The notes under the pieces: model-generated
Database searches by the model: none
Seen by the model: only the letters and a program-made list of their open reading frames with translations
Told to the model about the DNA's origin: nothing
Shown: positions 17,608-28,811 of the stretch, piece after piece
Layout of the letters: every line of letters begins with the position of its first letter
Position numbering within the stretch: position 1 is the stretch's first letter
NCBI RefSeq assembly: GCF_002127545.1
Contig: NZ_MUBK01000005.1
Span: forward strand, 1-52,167
DNA from: Xenorhabdus beddingii
GTDB lineage: Bacteria; Pseudomonadota; Gammaproteobacteria; Enterobacterales; Enterobacteriaceae
DNA: 52,167 bases
Direction: 5' to 3'
Made by a program: the position numbers and the translations under genes

Positions 17608-17929
17608 AAAACTCCCTATCCACTTTTATGATGTCTATATTTGCAAACAGAAAAAATACAGGAATTGATAATCAATCGTTGTAAAAAAGGCTGGGATCAA
17701 AACACGTTTTGCCCATCAGTGAAATAAAAAATTATAAAATTGCGCTGATACCTGTTTTATCGGGTATCGCTGTTGGCGTGAGCAGCATCATTAATGACCC
17801 GTGCCTAACCACATAACAAGATAGTGATTTCATGCTTTGACTAAATACCAAGACACCACAGATGGGATAGAACGCGGGAACCTGCTACGTATGATCAACA
17901 TAGCAGGCTGAAAACGAAAAATTACCGGG
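17608..17929. other. wecG-thrP spacer
   Basis: 322 bp without a gene. It holds two small inverted repeats: GATACC/GGTATC (17747-17752 with 17763-17768) and CCTGCTA/TAGCAGG (17881-17887 with 17901-17907). The second follows the wecG stop and could form its 3' hairpin, but no U-run follows. The thrP promoter must lie here but is not obvious. Confidence 0.45.
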
Positions 17930-18667
17930 CTAGAGCTTACCACCGTAATAATAACCCAGGAACCTCAATAGCTTAATCTGCCTACGGATGCGACTTGGCT
18001 GGGATAGTAGACGATACAACCACTCTAAACCTAAATTTTGCCACATTTTCGGGGCACGTTTGATATGTCCGGTAAAGACGTCATAAGTCCCCCCAATCCC
18101 CATATACAACGCATCGGGATGGATTTTCCGGCAATCACGCATGAAGATCTCCTGTTTCGGTGATCCCATTGCGACAGTAATAATCGCAGCACCACTGGCA
18201 TGGACCCGCTCAAACAACGCTTCACGCGCTTCCGGTGCAAAATAACCATCCTGGCTGCCCACGATATTGACATTCCATTGGGTACGCAATTTATTCTCTG
18301 TCTGAGCCATGACATCCGGTTTTCCACCGACCAAAAAAACCGGTGTCCTTTCACGACCTGCCCGTTCCATCAAGGCTTCCCACAAGTCGGCTCCCGCAAT
18401 CCGGGCCACATCCGCATCAGGGTATTTACGGCGAATTCCCCGCACGATGCTAATGCCATCGGCATATAAATATTCGGCTTCATCCAGCAACATATTCAGC
18501 GCATTATCGTTTTCTGCCGTGAGAACTTTTTCTGCATTAATCGCAACCAGCGTCCCTGTTTTTACTTGGCCATTCTGGAAAAGATGATCAAGAAAATGCG
18601 ACATACCACGAAATCCCCAGATATTGAGGCCACGAATACGGTATTTAGGAATGCTATTCAACGCCAT
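17930..18667 (-). CDS. wecG: UDP-ManNAcA transferase WecG (ECA lipid II synthesis)
   Basis: Transfers N-acetyl-mannosaminuronic acid from UDP to undecaprenyl-PP-GlcNAc (lipid I), making ECA lipid II at the cytoplasmic face. WecG/TagA/CpsF family, 245 aa. Conserved blocks are [23 protein letters not shown], the catalytic-region [10 protein letters not shown], and G-V-G-G-T-Y-D-V-F-x-G-type G-G-T-Y-D-V-F-T-G. The basic C-terminus (Q-P-S-R-I-R-R-Q) is a likely membrane contact. The start overlaps wzyE by 14 bp. Last gene of the ECA cluster. Confidence 0.95.
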   Translation of the reverse strand: MALNSIPKYRIRGLNIWGFRGMSHFLDHLFQNGQVKTGTLVAINAEKVLTAENDNALNMLLDEAEYLYADGISIVRGIRRKYPDADVARIAGADLWEALMERAGRERTPVFLVGGKPDVMAQTENKLRTQWNVNIVGSQDGYFAPEAREALFERVHASGAAIITVAMGSPKQEIFMRDCRKIHPDALYMGIGGTYDVFTGHIKRAPKMWQNLGLEWLYRLLSQPSRIRRQIKLLRFLGYYYGGKL

Positions 18668-20096
18668 TTTTTTTCCTTACATCCAAAATAACGGATGGTT
18701 TTTGCGGGGCCGCCAAATTACTGACCACCAACTTTCTAACCAGCCCTGCACTTTCAAACAACCAATACAGTAATTTTGCCGCGACCAAACATAAGCCAAA
18801 GACAATGCAAAAGAACACAACCCGGGAAACGAAAGAATCCACCCCCTCACGGGCCAGTACAATCATGTTAAAAATTGCACCAAAACAGAAAGCCTGCAAG
18901 ATTGCGGCCTTATAACGATTAGTTTCCTGCTTCCCGGCTTCATAAATCCAGTCAAACCATTTGATAATAAAACCGACTGCAATCGCGCCCAGAGGGATAA
19001 AGAACACGCCGCCCATCACCACAAGCGAACCAATCAGCGTGGGGGAAATCGCAAGGCCGGAGTGGTTATTCAGCACATCCCATGTGAAGTAATTCGCCGT
19101 ATTCCAGACCAGACCCGGTCTGTCCGGCCACAACCAATTGGGAATAAAAACATAAAAATCACGGATAATCGGCGCCAAACCCTGAAACTCTATTTTGTCG
19201 TAGTTATCCAGCAGCAGGGCCAGGTTTTCCCAAGGAGAGAAAGTATCCCGCGTGAGATACAGGAAAGTATAAAATGCTTCCGCACCACTCACATCCAAAC
19301 CGTAGCGTTTTAACGCCAGCCAGAACATACCGACAATGCCGAATATGCCCGCAGCAAATAACATCCACAAGGTGATCCAGCCACGGACAATCCCAATAAA
19401 CAGGAACAGGGCAAAAGCAATAATGATGTTAGCCCGTGTTCCGCCAACAATCACATAAGTCAGGATGCCAAAACCAACCGTGCCCACTAAAAAACATATC
19501 CAGCGGATTTTAGTCGGGTTCAGAAAAAAGACCACCAACATGGCAGGAATGAAGAAATAAAAGAAACGCTTGAGTGCCACGCCGGAAACTTGACTGGAGA
19601 ATATCTGATTATAGGACTGTAACTTAAACAATAAGAAGCCGTTCTGCATAAAGAACGATCCCACCGTAACAATGGCAATACCGGCAAGCAGCAACCATGT
19701 GAGATTCGTTTCCACTCGATTCATGCTGAACAGGGGCTTTCTGATTGAAGCCATCGGTGATGTTGCAGGCTCTATCGTATGTTTGCGGGTTTTATCGCTC
19801 AGGGGCGTTTTATAGCTCAGGCGTGTTTTATAAGCCACATAATAAATGGCGTAGAAACAGCCAGATGCCAACATAGCATGCAACAACGAAGCGACAGGCA
19901 CAACCTGTACATCAAACTGGAACACTAACATGCTGGTCAGCGGGAATCCGAAATAGAATGTCAACAAATACAACAATGAAAAGAAGACATTAAAGTTAAA
20001 ACGGACACGCCGAAATTCTTGATACGTCAAGGTCAGAATAAGGACCAATGAGATCACGTAAACGACAAATAGCCCACCGAATTGTGTCAAGGTCAT
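18654..20096 (-). CDS. wzyE: ECA polymerase WzyE
   Basis: Polytopic inner-membrane protein that polymerises ECA trisaccharide repeats in the periplasm, with WzzE setting chain length. The start ATG 20096 ([13 protein letters not shown], 480 aa) overlaps the wecF stop by 4 bp; an upstream start would run 42 bp further into wecF and add residues absent from the family. The sequence is rich in hydrophobic segments, with the conserved block [13 protein letters not shown]. It is longer than the E. coli protein (about 450 aa), mainly through an insertion at residues 89-118 that includes a three-unit hexapeptide repeat, Y-K-T-R-L-S / Y-K-T-P-L-S / D-K-T-R-K-H. A longer C-terminal tail adds the rest. 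Confidence 0.95.
   Translation of the reverse strand: MTLTQFGGLFVVYVISLVLILTLTYQEFRRVRFNFNVFFSLLYLLTFYFGFPLTSMLVFQFDVQVVPVASLLHAMLASGCFYAIYYVAYKTRLSYKTPLSDKTRKHTIEPATSPMASIRKPLFSMNRVETNLTWLLLAGIAIVTVGSFFMQNGFLLFKLQSYNQIFSSQVSGVALKRFFYFFIPAMLVVFFLNPTKIRWICFLVGTVGFGILTYVIVGGTRANIIIAFALFLFIGIVRGWITLWMLFAAGIFGIVGMFWLALKRYGLDVSGAEAFYTFLYLTRDTFSPWENLALLLDNYDKIEFQGLAPIIRDFYVFIPNWLWPDRPGLVWNTANYFTWDVLNNHSGLAISPTLIGSLVVMGGVFFIPLGAIAVGFIIKWFDWIYEAGKQETNRYKAAILQAFCFGAIFNMIVLAREGVDSFVSRVVFFCIVFGLCLVAAKLLYWLFESAGLVRKLVVSNLAAPQKPSVILDVRKKNGVE
19779..19832. repeat. 18-bp in-frame tandem repeat in wzyE
   Basis: Two 18-bp units (19797-19814 and 19815-19832, TATAAAACRCSCCTGAGC on the coding strand) and a third diverged unit (19779-19796) encode residues 89-106 of WzyE. 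The unit length is a multiple of three, so changes in copy number would keep the reading frame. Confidence 0.85.
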
Positions 20097-21196
20097 TGAT
20101 GCTCTCCAGATACCGCCACCAATAGGGCGGTTTTCCACCCCTCAATGAAATTGGGATCAAAAAAGGCAATCGCCTTTTTATCGAGGGACAGCATCTGACG
20201 CTGTGCTTCCTGCACCCAGTGTTTATTCAGTTCATCGCCATCAAACAGAACAGGAACCTGCTGTTCCGTCAAATCATGCCAGAATGGATTTTGCCGGCTC
20301 AGAACAAACGGAATACCAAATTGGATCAGCAAACAGAGTGTTCCAATCCCCTGCTGCCGGTTGAAGATGAAATAGCCCAAATCGCATTGACGCAGTAAGG
20401 ACAAATAGTCATCAAACGCCATTTTATCTTGCAAGATGCGCACGTTTTGCGCCGGAAACAGCGATAATGCCGTTTGCTCTACGCGCTGGATATAGGCTTG
20501 GTTATTTTCGGGGTAGCCCATTGGAATAATCACCTGTGCCTCATCCCCAAACTGATGGTGGATCTTATGCAGTGCTTCTATATGACGATTGGATTGATCC
20601 CCTGAATTCCCCAGCAAGATAGTGATCCCTTGCGGTGAAAATGTTTTTTCCGTTACGGTAAGAGCCGGGTTCATCCTGGTTGGGAAGTAAAGCACTGACG
20701 ATGGCACCTGCGGTTTGGATTGGCCTGTGTGCCGGAAAAAATGCCGGAGATCACCGCGCGTGGCAAATATATGCCCTACTCGCTTCTGCGCCAAACGGCG
20801 AAGCAGATAGAACAAACGGAATTTCAGTTGGCGGGATTCTTCATATAAGTCAGCGCCCCATGCATGCCAGCAAAATTGATGCCGCTTGATTTTGCCCATC
20901 AATAAAGCCAGCCACAAGGCAGCATTAAACTGCCCGTGGAAAAAGAAACGGGTGGTCCTATTTGCCTGTGCCTTTTTGATCACCGCCCGTGAAAGAGCGG
21001 CTTTGCTATCATAAACAGCGATCGTCAGGCCGGAATAATTCGAATTCGATAGCCATGTATGGTCTTTGGACACCACCATAAAACACGGTTTGGCCGGAAA
21101 ATTTATTTCCTGAGCCAAGACGTCATTAAAGAAACGCAGCAACGTTTGATTGTGATGTGGGATATCCGATCCCAGAACGTGAATTAGGGTTGTCAT
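20093..21196 (-). CDS. wecF: Fuc4NAc transferase WecF
   Basis: Transfers 4-acetamido-4,6-dideoxygalactose (Fuc4NAc) from dTDP to ECA lipid II to complete the trisaccharide lipid III; peripheral inner-membrane protein of the glycosyltransferase family 56. The 367 residues start with the diagnostic [13 protein letters not shown]. Other conserved blocks are [29 protein letters not shown] and [11 protein letters not shown]. It overlaps wzxE and wzyE by 4 bp each, so it is translated in a chain with its neighbours. Confidence 0.96.
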   Translation of the reverse strand: MTTLIHVLGSDIPHHNQTLLRFFNDVLAQEINFPAKPCFMVVSKDHTWLSNSNYSGLTIAVYDSKAALSRAVIKKAQANRTTRFFFHGQFNAALWLALLMGKIKRHQFCWHAWGADLYEESRQLKFRLFYLLRRLAQKRVGHIFATRGDLRHFFRHTGQSKPQVPSSVLYFPTRMNPALTVTEKTFSPQGITILLGNSGDQSNRHIEALHKIHHQFGDEAQVIIPMGYPENNQAYIQRVEQTALSLFPAQNVRILQDKMAFDDYLSLLRQCDLGYFIFNRQQGIGTLCLLIQFGIPFVLSRQNPFWHDLTEQQVPVLFDGDELNKHWVQEAQRQMLSLDKKAIAFFDPNFIEGWKTALLVAVSGEHQ

Positions 21197-22443
21197 GCTC
21201 GCCTGCGATAAATAATAAATACGCTACAACAAAGAATGAAATAAACAATATAAGTGGCCATATATGACTGAGCCGCTCCCAATGCCCCATTTTCCGGTAT
21301 TAACCAATGGGAGAAACCCGTCAGTAAAAGGAACTGACTGACCTCAGCCAGAACATAAAAACGCAGTGCCGCTTTCGCTATCACCAGATAACCAAAAACA
21401 TAAGCGCCGACTTTCAACACGTCGCCCACCAACTGCCATGCGAATAACCCCCGCATTGCGGTAAATTTGTCTGAAAACAGCAGCCAAATGACAAAATCAC
21501 GCAACAACCAGACAGACAAGCTGGCCGCAGCCACAGCAGGTAAGACAAATTTCAGGGCCTTTACGATTTCGCGGGTAATATCTTGTTTATTCTCCAAACG
21601 GGAAAGCGTTGGCAGCAGATAGACCGTGAAAGAGGCCGTAATAAATTGTAAATAGGCATCCGATATGCTGCTCACCCCCTGCCAGATGCCGACGTCTTCC
21701 CAGCTATATCGTGCCGCCAGCAGGTTTCGCATCATGACATAAGCCACGGGCAACGTGATGGAGGTCAGCAATGCCATCAGGGTAAATTTTCCCAAATGGC
21801 CGGCAATCGCCCGATCCCACATCGGTTTCAAGGCGGAAAATGCAATAGTCTTGCGGCGCAGGATCATCAACCCAGCCGGCAGGACCACTAACGCAGGCAC
21901 CAAAGCCAGCCCGGCCAATGCACCTTCATATCCCCCCAGCCAATAGCAGAGGCTATAGGCCATCACCCCCGTCAGACTGCCCAAAATAATCGCCAGCGCA
22001 TTTCCCTGAGCATCCCTGAATCCTTTCAAGATAGCCAGAAAATAGTTGGCGTAAGCGATCCCCATTTGAATAAATGCGAGCGCCTGCACAACCGTTTTGT
22101 AATCGTTATGACCAAACAAAGCCCTGCTGATGGTGTCACTGAACAAGAGGAGAACCACCGCCAGCAGGGTCGAAAAGCCCAGAATAATCGAGGATGATGT
22201 GCCCAACACGCGCCTGAGTTTTTCCGGGTGCTGATGATGTTGCGCCACGTATTTGGTGACACCATTAAAAATCCCCGCACCCGACAGTACGCCCAATACG
22301 GTAATAAGCTGGCGAAAGTTGCCTGCCTGCCCCACTCCCGTAGGGCCAAAAGACACCGCCAGCAGTTTAATGACCAGCAGCCCGGCCCCGATCTTGATCA
22401 GTGTGGAACCTGCCGTCCAGACAGAAGTTTTGGCAAGTGACAT
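21193..22443 (-). CDS. wzxE: ECA lipid III flippase WzxE
   Basis: Flips undecaprenyl-PP-linked ECA trisaccharide to the periplasmic face; MOP/PST exporter superfamily with about 12 membrane segments. From ATG 22443 (MSLAKTSVW) it is 416 aa, equal to E. coli. An ATG 17 codons upstream would overlap wecE and is rejected. Conserved segments are [26 protein letters not shown] and [13 protein letters not shown]. It starts 1 bp after the wecE stop (TGATATG) and ends overlapping wecF by 4 bp. Confidence 0.96.
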   Translation of the reverse strand: MSLAKTSVWTAGSTLIKIGAGLLVIKLLAVSFGPTGVGQAGNFRQLITVLGVLSGAGIFNGVTKYVAQHHQHPEKLRRVLGTSSSIILGFSTLLAVVLLLFSDTISRALFGHNDYKTVVQALAFIQMGIAYANYFLAILKGFRDAQGNALAIILGSLTGVMAYSLCYWLGGYEGALAGLALVPALVVLPAGLMILRRKTIAFSALKPMWDRAIAGHLGKFTLMALLTSITLPVAYVMMRNLLAARYSWEDVGIWQGVSSISDAYLQFITASFTVYLLPTLSRLENKQDITREIVKALKFVLPAVAAASLSVWLLRDFVIWLLFSDKFTAMRGLFAWQLVGDVLKVGAYVFGYLVIAKAALRFYVLAEVSQFLLLTGFSHWLIPENGALGAAQSYMATYIVYFILCCSVFIIYRRRA

Positions 22444-22444
22444 A

Positions 22445-23575
22445 TCAGGCAAAAAATTCCTTGATACGACTGATGACCACTTGCTGCTCTTCATCAGTGA
22501 TGTTGTAAAACATCGGCAAACGCACTAAACGGTCACTTTCACGGCTGGTAAAGCGATCTTCTCCGTGGAAACGGCCACACTTTTCGCCGGCAGGACTGGT
22601 GTGCAATGCGACATAATGGAATACGCTCAGGATGCCGTTTTCTTTCATGTAATGATTAAATGCACTGCGCTCTTCCATATCTTTCAGCTTGATATAGAAC
22701 ATATGGGCGTTGTGTTCAAAGCCTTCTGGAATGATTGGTAAGGTCAGGTGCCCCGCATCCGCCAATGGTTTCAGCGCCTGATAGTAGTTATCCCACAAGG
22801 TCAGACGACGCTGGTTGATTTCCTCAGCCACTTCCAATTGCCCCCACAGGTAGGCCGCTTGCAGGTCAGACAACAGGTAGCTGGAGCCGATATCACGCCA
22901 TGTGTATTTATCGACTTGCCCACGGAAGAATTGGCTGCGGTTAGTGCCTTTTTCACGAATAATTTCAGCACGGGCAATCATGGACTGATCATTGATTAAT
23001 GTTGCACCGCCTTCACCACCGGCCGAATAGTTTTTGGTTTCATGAAAGCTGAAACAGCCGATATGTCCAATCGTGCCCAATGCTCGGCCTTTATAAGTTG
23101 ACATCACGCCCTGTGCCGCATCTTCCACCACATACAGGTTATATTTTTCCGCCAGCGCCATGATAGTCTCCATTTCACAGGCGACTCCCGCATAATGTAC
23201 TGGCACAATGGCACGGGTTTTTTCTGTAATGGCTGCTTCAATTTGGGTTTCATCAATATTCATGGTATCAGGACGGATATCCACGAACACAATGGTTGCC
23301 CCGCGCAGGACAAAAGCATTGGAGGTCGAGACAAAGGTATAACTCGGCATGATGACTTCATCACCCGGTTGGATATCCAGCAAAATCGCCGCCATTTCCA
23401 GTGAAGCCGTACAAGAGGGGGTCAACAGTACCTTTGGACAGCCAAAACGCTGCTCCATCCAGGTTTCACAACGTTGGGTAAATTCACCATCACCACACAA
23501 TTTACCACTGGCCATCGCTTGTTGCATGTATTGCAGTTCAGTGCCGACTATCGGTGGTTTGTTAAATGGAATCAT
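22445..23575 (-). CDS. wecE: dTDP-4-amino-4,6-dideoxygalactose transaminase WecE
   Basis: PLP-dependent sugar aminotransferase of the DegT/DnrJ/EryC1 family. It converts dTDP-4-keto-6-deoxyglucose to dTDP-4-amino-4,6-dideoxygalactose on the Fuc4NAc branch of ECA. From ATG 23575 (MIPFNKPPIVGTE) it has 376 aa, equal to E. coli. The sugar-aminotransferase motif E-D-A-A-Q-G is present, and the PLP lysine lies in S-F-H-E-T-K-N-Y. Also seen are L-T-P-S-C-T-A-S-L-E and P-S-Y-T-F-V-S-T. The 1-bp gaps to wecD and wzxE suggest tight coupling. Confidence 0.96.
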   Translation of the reverse strand: MIPFNKPPIVGTELQYMQQAMASGKLCGDGEFTQRCETWMEQRFGCPKVLLTPSCTASLEMAAILLDIQPGDEVIMPSYTFVSTSNAFVLRGATIVFVDIRPDTMNIDETQIEAAITEKTRAIVPVHYAGVACEMETIMALAEKYNLYVVEDAAQGVMSTYKGRALGTIGHIGCFSFHETKNYSAGGEGGATLINDQSMIARAEIIREKGTNRSQFFRGQVDKYTWRDIGSSYLLSDLQAAYLWGQLEVAEEINQRRLTLWDNYYQALKPLADAGHLTLPIIPEGFEHNAHMFYIKLKDMEERSAFNHYMKENGILSVFHYVALHTSPAGEKCGRFHGEDRFTSRESDRLVRLPMFYNITDEEQQVVISRIKEFFA

Positions 23576-23576
23576 T

Positions 23577-24308
23577 TCATCCTCTGTATAACCAATATGC
23601 AGTGCTCTCAATGATGGCACCGCGACGTGTATAAAGGCGCAAGGCAGTGATGTTACTGATTTGTGTTGCCACTCTCAGCCGTTGTATCTGATGGTTCTGA
23701 CACCATTGCTGCGCCGCCGACATTAATTTTTTGCCAATTCCCTGATGGTGATGACCCGGTACGGCGGCCAATAAGCCAATGCGCGCCTCATGGCTACCCC
23801 TATTTCTGAGGGTGACAAAGCCCATCATTTTACCGTGTTCATCATTGATAAGCAGGCATTCATGGTCAAACGTGCCCAAAACCGCTTTTTCGACCCAAGC
23901 CGCATAGAATCGACCACTGTCATCCGGCTGATACCACGGAGAACGGAAACGGCTGGCCGTAAAGACATGAGATGCGACTGATCTTAATTCGGGTATATCT
24001 TGTGGTTTTGCAGAAATCAGTTTTTGTTCTGCTTGCAGTTGCTTTCCGGTATACGCAGCCGTGTTCTCTTGCGCTTCAATCGATAACAACAAATCGGCTT
24101 CACCTTCCACCAAAGAAAAGCCTAAAGCGGACAGCCCATCAATGATGGGCGTTTGTTGAGCGGGAATTTTTGCCTGCACCAGTGCGTATTTATCCAACCG
24201 GGCAGCCGTCAGCACCGCCGCCTCGGGTGAGAAATTCAGGCGCGCAGTGGACAAACCAAAGAACCGGCTATCCCAGACCAGAGGTTCAAGGTTGGCGTGA
24301 ATAAACAT
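23577..24308 (-). CDS. wecD: dTDP-fucosamine acetyltransferase WecD
   Basis: GNAT-family N-acetyltransferase that acetylates dTDP-4-amino-4,6-dideoxygalactose with acetyl-CoA to give dTDP-Fuc4NAc. At 243 aa it is somewhat longer than E. coli WecD (224 aa). The C-terminal GNAT core shows the acetyl-CoA loop pattern [12 protein letters not shown] and ends in E-S-T-A-Y-W-L-Y-R, as in the family. The N-terminal half is poorly conserved except for W-D-S-R-F-F-G and F-S-L-V-E-G-E. The start overlaps rffH by 23 bp. Confidence 0.93.
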   Translation of the reverse strand: MFIHANLEPLVWDSRFFGLSTARLNFSPEAAVLTAARLDKYALVQAKIPAQQTPIIDGLSALGFSLVEGEADLLLSIEAQENTAAYTGKQLQAEQKLISAKPQDIPELRSVASHVFTASRFRSPWYQPDDSGRFYAAWVEKAVLGTFDHECLLINDEHGKMMGFVTLRNRGSHEARIGLLAAVPGHHHQGIGKKLMSAAQQWCQNHQIQRLRVATQISNITALRLYTRRGAIIESTAYWLYRG

Positions 24309-25167
24309 TGAGCAAATCCATTAAATATTTGCCATAGCCCGTTTTAGTCAGTTCCAAAGCCGCCATTTTTAATTGTTCAGCGCTCAACCAACCGTTACGC
24401 CAGGCTATCTCTTCCAGACAGGCGATTTTGAAGCCTTGGCGTTTTTCAACGGTCTGAACGAAGGTACTGGCTTCAATCAAGCTGTCATGGGTTCCTGTAT
24501 CTAACCAAGCAAAACCACGCCCTAATAGTTCAACGTTCAATTCGTCACATTCCAGATACATCTGGTTAATGCTGGTGATTTCTAATTCACCACGGGAAGA
24601 GGGCTTCACTTGTTTAGCAAAATCGACCACTTTGTGGTCGTAAAAATAGAGCCCGGTTACCGCCCAGTTAGATTTAGGCTGCACCGGTTTTTCTTCGATG
24701 GAAAGTACCCGATATTGCTCATCAAATTCCACGACGCCAAATCGATCGGGGTCCATCACTTGATAACCAAATACGGTTGCTCCGGTTTCACGCGCCGCCA
24801 CACTTTGCAGTTTTGGGCTAAATGACTGACCAAAAAAGATATTATCACCCAGCACCAGACAGCAGGCATCACTGTCAATAAATTCTTCACCAATCAGAAA
24901 CGCTTGGGCCAGACCATCTGGAGAAGGCTGTTCGGCATAACTCAAATTAATGCCAAATTGCTCGCCATTGCCCAGTAGCCGTTTAAAAGCCGGTAAATCA
25001 TCCGGTGTAGAGATAATCAGGATATCGCGGATCCCCGACAGCATTAACACTGACAGCGGATAATAAATCATCGGCTTGTCATAAATCGGCAATAATTGTT
25101 TTGATACGCCACGCGTTATTGGATATAAACGGGTGCCAGAGCCTCCCGCCAGTATAATTCCTTTCAT
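24286..25167 (-). CDS. rffH: glucose-1-phosphate thymidylyltransferase RffH
   Basis: Makes dTDP-glucose from dTTP and glucose-1-phosphate, the first step to dTDP-Fuc4NAc. The 293 residues equal E. coli RffH. The nucleotidyltransferase signature [11 protein letters not shown] lies at residues 8-18, [11 protein letters not shown] follows, and the metal Asp is in L-G-D-N-I-F-F-G. Sugar-binding E-E-K-P and W-L-D-T-G-T-H-D are also present. It is a close relative of RmlA, but the ECA context assigns it to RffH. Confidence 0.96.
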   Translation of the reverse strand: MKGIILAGGSGTRLYPITRGVSKQLLPIYDKPMIYYPLSVLMLSGIRDILIISTPDDLPAFKRLLGNGEQFGINLSYAEQPSPDGLAQAFLIGEEFIDSDACCLVLGDNIFFGQSFSPKLQSVAARETGATVFGYQVMDPDRFGVVEFDEQYRVLSIEEKPVQPKSNWAVTGLYFYDHKVVDFAKQVKPSSRGELEITSINQMYLECDELNVELLGRGFAWLDTGTHDSLIEASTFVQTVEKRQGFKIACLEEIAWRNGWLSAEQLKMAALELTKTGYGKYLMDLLNVYSRQP

Positions 25168-25185
25168 GCTGTCCCCCAGATGGGC

Positions 25186-26268
25186 TTATTCATTTCCCAG
25201 CCCAAGACGCTCACCGGCATAAGAACCATCCTGAACCCTACGCCACCAGTTTTCATTTTCCAAATACCATTGCACGGTCTTGCGAATGCCGGATTCGAAG
25301 GTTTCTTGTGGACGCCAGCCCAGCTCACGCTCAATTTTCGCTGCATCAATCGCATAGCGCCTATCATGCCCGGGGCGATCCGTCACATAAGTCACCAAAT
25401 CCCGATAATGTGCTATTCCCGCCGGTTTTGGGCACAGGTTGTTGAGCGAAAATTCTTCCAGCAAGGCACAAATCGTTTCCACAACCTCGATATTTTTCCG
25501 TTCGTTATGTCCACCGATGTTATAGGTTTTACCGGGTTCGGCCTGGGTGACGACCAAATACAATGCCCGCGCGTGATCTTCCACATACAGCCAGTCACGG
25601 ATTTGCTCCCCTTGACCATAAACAGGCAGAGGCTTACCCGCCAACGCATTCAAGATCACCAAGGGGATCAGTTTTTCCGGGAAATGATACGGCCCATAGT
25701 TATTGGAACAATTGGTGATCACGGTCGGTAAACCATAAGTACGCCGCCATGCCCTGACCAAATGGTCGCTGGAAGCCTTTGATGCCGAGTAAGGACTGCT
25801 TGGTGCGTAAGGCGTGGTTTCCGTGAAGAAACCCTCTTCATCCTGCAAATCCCCATAAACTTCATCGGTTGAGATATGGTGAAAGCGGAATTCCGCTTGT
25901 TTTTTCTGATCCAGCGACTGCCAAAATGCGCGGGCAGCTTCCAACAAAGTATAAGTCCCTATGATGTTGGTTTCGATAAAAGCGGCCGGCCCATCAATGG
26001 AGCGATCAACATGACTTTCTGCCGCCAGATGCATAACCGCGTCCGGTTGGTATTGCTGGAATACATGATCCAAGGCATCGCGCTGGCAGATATCAACCTG
26101 TTCGAACGCATAGCGGGGGTGATGAGCCACCGGAGCCAATGACTCAAGATTGCCGGCGTAAGTCAGGCTATCGACGATGACAACACGGTCTTCCGTCTGA
26201 TTGATGATGTGGCGAACAACCGCAGAGCCGATGAAACCAGCACCACCGGTGATAAGAATACGTTTCAA
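25186..26268 (-). CDS. rffG: dTDP-glucose 4,6-dehydratase RffG
   Basis: Extended short-chain dehydrogenase that converts dTDP-glucose to dTDP-4-keto-6-deoxyglucose with bound NAD. The Rossmann motif G-G-A-G-F-I-G lies near the N-terminus. D-E-V-Y-G-D and Y-S-A-S-K supply the catalytic acid and the Tyr-Lys pair. [11 protein letters not shown] and N-C-S-N-N-Y-G-P-Y are typical. No ATG exists at the expected start. The TTG at 26268 has AGGAG 7 nt upstream and overlaps the wecC stop in a TTGA arrangement, so I choose it (360 aa) over a second TTG at 26274, which is too close to the Shine-Dalgarno. Confidence 0.95.
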   Translation of the reverse strand: MKRILITGGAGFIGSAVVRHIINQTEDRVVIVDSLTYAGNLESLAPVAHHPRYAFEQVDICQRDALDHVFQQYQPDAVMHLAAESHVDRSIDGPAAFIETNIIGTYTLLEAARAFWQSLDQKKQAEFRFHHISTDEVYGDLQDEEGFFTETTPYAPSSPYSASKASSDHLVRAWRRTYGLPTVITNCSNNYGPYHFPEKLIPLVILNALAGKPLPVYGQGEQIRDWLYVEDHARALYLVVTQAEPGKTYNIGGHNERKNIEVVETICALLEEFSLNNLCPKPAGIAHYRDLVTYVTDRPGHDRRYAIDAAKIERELGWRPQETFESGIRKTVQWYLENENWWRRVQDGSYAGERLGLGNE

Positions 26269-27527
26269 CGCCAAACTCCTTTGGTATCAACAACCCATTT
26301 TTGCTTTATTGCATCACAATGAATGGCTTTAAACTGGCTGTGATCCACCAGCATCAATACAACATCGGCTTCTGCCAATGCCGGTTCCACATCCATTAAT
26401 TCAACCAGACCTTTCAATGCGTGAGGCAGTTCATGGACATTCGGCTCAACCGCCACGGTTTGCCCTGCATGCCACTGCGCAACCATTTCTGTGATATGCA
26501 CAGCCGGGCTTTCGCGCAAATCATCAATGTTCGGTTTGAACGCCAACCCAAAACAGGCAATTTTAATTTCATTCGCCCGTTTACCACTTTCAGTCAAACA
26601 ATCTGCCACCGCAGCTTTTACTTGATCAACCACCCAAAGCGGCTTGCTATCATTGACCAAACGCGCGGTATGAATCAGACGCGCTTGTTCAGGATTTTGG
26701 GATACGATAAACCACGGATCGACGGCAATACAGTGCCCACCCACCCCCGGACCCGGTTGCAGGATATTTACGCGCGGATGACGATTTGCCAGACGAATCA
26801 GTTCCCAGACGTTGATGTCCTGTTCGGCACAAATCAAGGAAAGTTCGTTGGCAAACGCGATATTGACATCACGGAAACTGTTTTCTGTTAATTTGCACAT
26901 TTCTGCCGTTTTGGCATTCGTGATAACACATTCGCCTTCAAGGAAAATGTTGTACAGCTCACTTGCCCGGCGGGATGATTTGGCCGTCATTCCCCCCACC
27001 ACGCGATCATTTTTGATCAATTCCACCATAACCTGACCCGGCAACACACGTTCAGGACAGTAGGCAATATCAATATCCGAATTTTCACCCGCCTGTTGGG
27101 GGAATGAAAGATCAGGGCGTGCCGCAGCCAACCACTGTGCCATTTGTTCTGTGGCACCCACCGGCGAGGTGGATTCCAGAATAATCAAATCGCCTTTCTT
27201 CAAGACTGGTGCAATTGATTCCGCCGCAGAACGCACATAAGCCATGTCCGGCTCATGCTCTCCCTTGAAAGGCGTAGGGACAGCAATCAAGAAAGCGTCC
27301 GCAGTTTGTGGAACCGTTACGGCTCTCAGGTAACCGCCTTCAACCGCGATTTTCACCACTTGTTCTAAATCAGGTTCAACGATATGGATCGCGCCACGGT
27401 TAATCGTTTCTACCGCATGTTGATTGACATCCACACCGATGACGGTCTTTTTGCGCGAGGCAAAGGCGGCGGCGGTAGGTAGGCCGATATAACCCAGGCC
27501 GATCACAGAAATTGTTTCAAAACTCAT
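26265..27527 (-). CDS. wecC: UDP-ManNAc dehydrogenase WecC
   Basis: NAD-dependent oxidation of UDP-N-acetylmannosamine to UDP-ManNAcA, the second ECA sugar. UDP-glucose/GDP-mannose dehydrogenase family, 420 aa, equal to E. coli. The N-terminal Rossmann motif is [10 protein letters not shown]. The catalytic Cys lies in [13 protein letters not shown], and the second NAD half contains [15 protein letters not shown]. It overlaps wecB upstream by 4 bp and the rffG TTG start downstream by 4 bp. Confidence 0.97.
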   Translation of the reverse strand: MSFETISVIGLGYIGLPTAAAFASRKKTVIGVDVNQHAVETINRGAIHIVEPDLEQVVKIAVEGGYLRAVTVPQTADAFLIAVPTPFKGEHEPDMAYVRSAAESIAPVLKKGDLIILESTSPVGATEQMAQWLAAARPDLSFPQQAGENSDIDIAYCPERVLPGQVMVELIKNDRVVGGMTAKSSRRASELYNIFLEGECVITNAKTAEMCKLTENSFRDVNIAFANELSLICAEQDINVWELIRLANRHPRVNILQPGPGVGGHCIAVDPWFIVSQNPEQARLIHTARLVNDSKPLWVVDQVKAAVADCLTESGKRANEIKIACFGLAFKPNIDDLRESPAVHITEMVAQWHAGQTVAVEPNVHELPHALKGLVELMDVEPALAEADVVLMLVDHSQFKAIHCDAIKQKWVVDTKGVWR

Positions 27528-28654
27528 AATGTCACCTGATTTTTCTTCAATGCGTCAAGAATTCGCTGGCAAGCCTGACCATCACCGTAAGGGTTATGGG
27601 CGTGGCTCATGTGTTGATAGGCGATGTCATCCGTCAATAGGCGTGTAACTTCTGCAACGAGAGTTTGTGTTTCTGTCCCCACCAGTCGCACCGTCCCCGC
27701 ATCAACCGCTTCTGGCCGTTCCGTGGTACTGCGCATGACCAGTACCGGTTTTCCCAGAGAAGGCGCTTCTTCCTGAATTCCCCCTGAATCCGTCAAGATC
27801 ATGTAGGCATGATTCATCAAATAGACGAAAGGCAGGTAATCCTGAGGCTGGATAAGGATCACGTTATCAATATCATGCAGAATACGCTTAACCGGCTCAC
27901 TGACATTGGGGTTCAGATGAACAGGGTAAACCACCTGAACATCGGGATGCGCTCTGGCAATCTGGGCCAGCGCTTCGCATATGCGCTCAAATCCCTGACC
28001 AAAGCTCTCCCGACGATGGCCCGTCACCAGAATCATTTTCTTATTGGGATCAATAAAGGGATAAAGCTCAGCAAGCTGACCATACATGGTTTTGTCATTC
28101 ATGATACGGTCACGTACCGACAGCAGGGCGTCAATCACCGTGTTACCTGTAACAAAAATACGGTTTTCTGCAATGGATTCTTTTAAGAGGTTATTGCGGG
28201 AATTTTCCGTCGGTGCAAAATGGTACATCGCCAGGTGCCCTGCAATCTTACGATTGGCTTCCTCCGGCCAGGGAGAATAAAGATCTCCGGTTCTCAACCC
28301 CGCTTCAACATGGCCCACCGGGATATGCTGATAAAATGCGGCCAGGCTGGTTGCCATCGTCGTCGTCGTATCACCATGCACCAACACCACATCCGGCTTG
28401 AATTCTTCCAATACAGGCTTGATGCCTTGCAGGATACGGCAGGTAATATCGGTAAGATCCTGCCCTTTTTGCATGATATTGAGATCAAAATCCGGCGTTA
28501 TTCCAAACAAGTGCAACACCTGATCCAACATCTCTCTATGTTGGGCAGTGACACACACTTTTGCGTCAAAGGCCGTATCCCTAGCCAATGCGTGTACCAA
28601 CGGTGCCATTTTGATGGCTTCCGGTCGAGTACCAAACACAGTCAACACTTTCAC
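27524..28654 (-). CDS. wecB: UDP-GlcNAc 2-epimerase WecB
   Basis: Non-hydrolysing epimerase that interconverts UDP-GlcNAc and UDP-ManNAc in the cytoplasm. The 376 residues are the family length. Signatures are [14 protein letters not shown] at the start, [25 protein letters not shown] and [13 protein letters not shown] 157-bp spacer separates it from wzzE; I found neither a convincing hairpin terminator nor a promoter there, so read-through from wecA is likely. Confidence 0.97.
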   Translation of the reverse strand: MKVLTVFGTRPEAIKMAPLVHALARDTAFDAKVCVTAQHREMLDQVLHLFGITPDFDLNIMQKGQDLTDITCRILQGIKPVLEEFKPDVVLVHGDTTTTMATSLAAFYQHIPVGHVEAGLRTGDLYSPWPEEANRKIAGHLAMYHFAPTENSRNNLLKESIAENRIFVTGNTVIDALLSVRDRIMNDKTMYGQLAELYPFIDPNKKMILVTGHRRESFGQGFERICEALAQIARAHPDVQVVYPVHLNPNVSEPVKRILHDIDNVILIQPQDYLPFVYLMNHAYMILTDSGGIQEEAPSLGKPVLVMRSTTERPEAVDAGTVRLVGTETQTLVAEVTRLLTDDIAYQHMSHAHNPYGDGQACQRILDALKKNQVTL

Positions 28655-28811
28655 AGTGGCTCTCTTATTTTGTCAATCATTGCGCATGCTTCCACAAAAG
28701 CGGAGGGTTAATCACCATCTCCATCCCTGCTTCCGAGCAATGTGCATACAGAATGCAGGCTACCGGGAACAGTCATTAACCCTGAAAAACCGATGAATTA
28801 TTTACATGAAG

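Noticed and set aside
24286-26268. rffH and rffG as rmlA and rmlB of an O-antigen cluster
   Set aside because: No rmlC or rmlD is present, and the full ECA gene order surrounds them.
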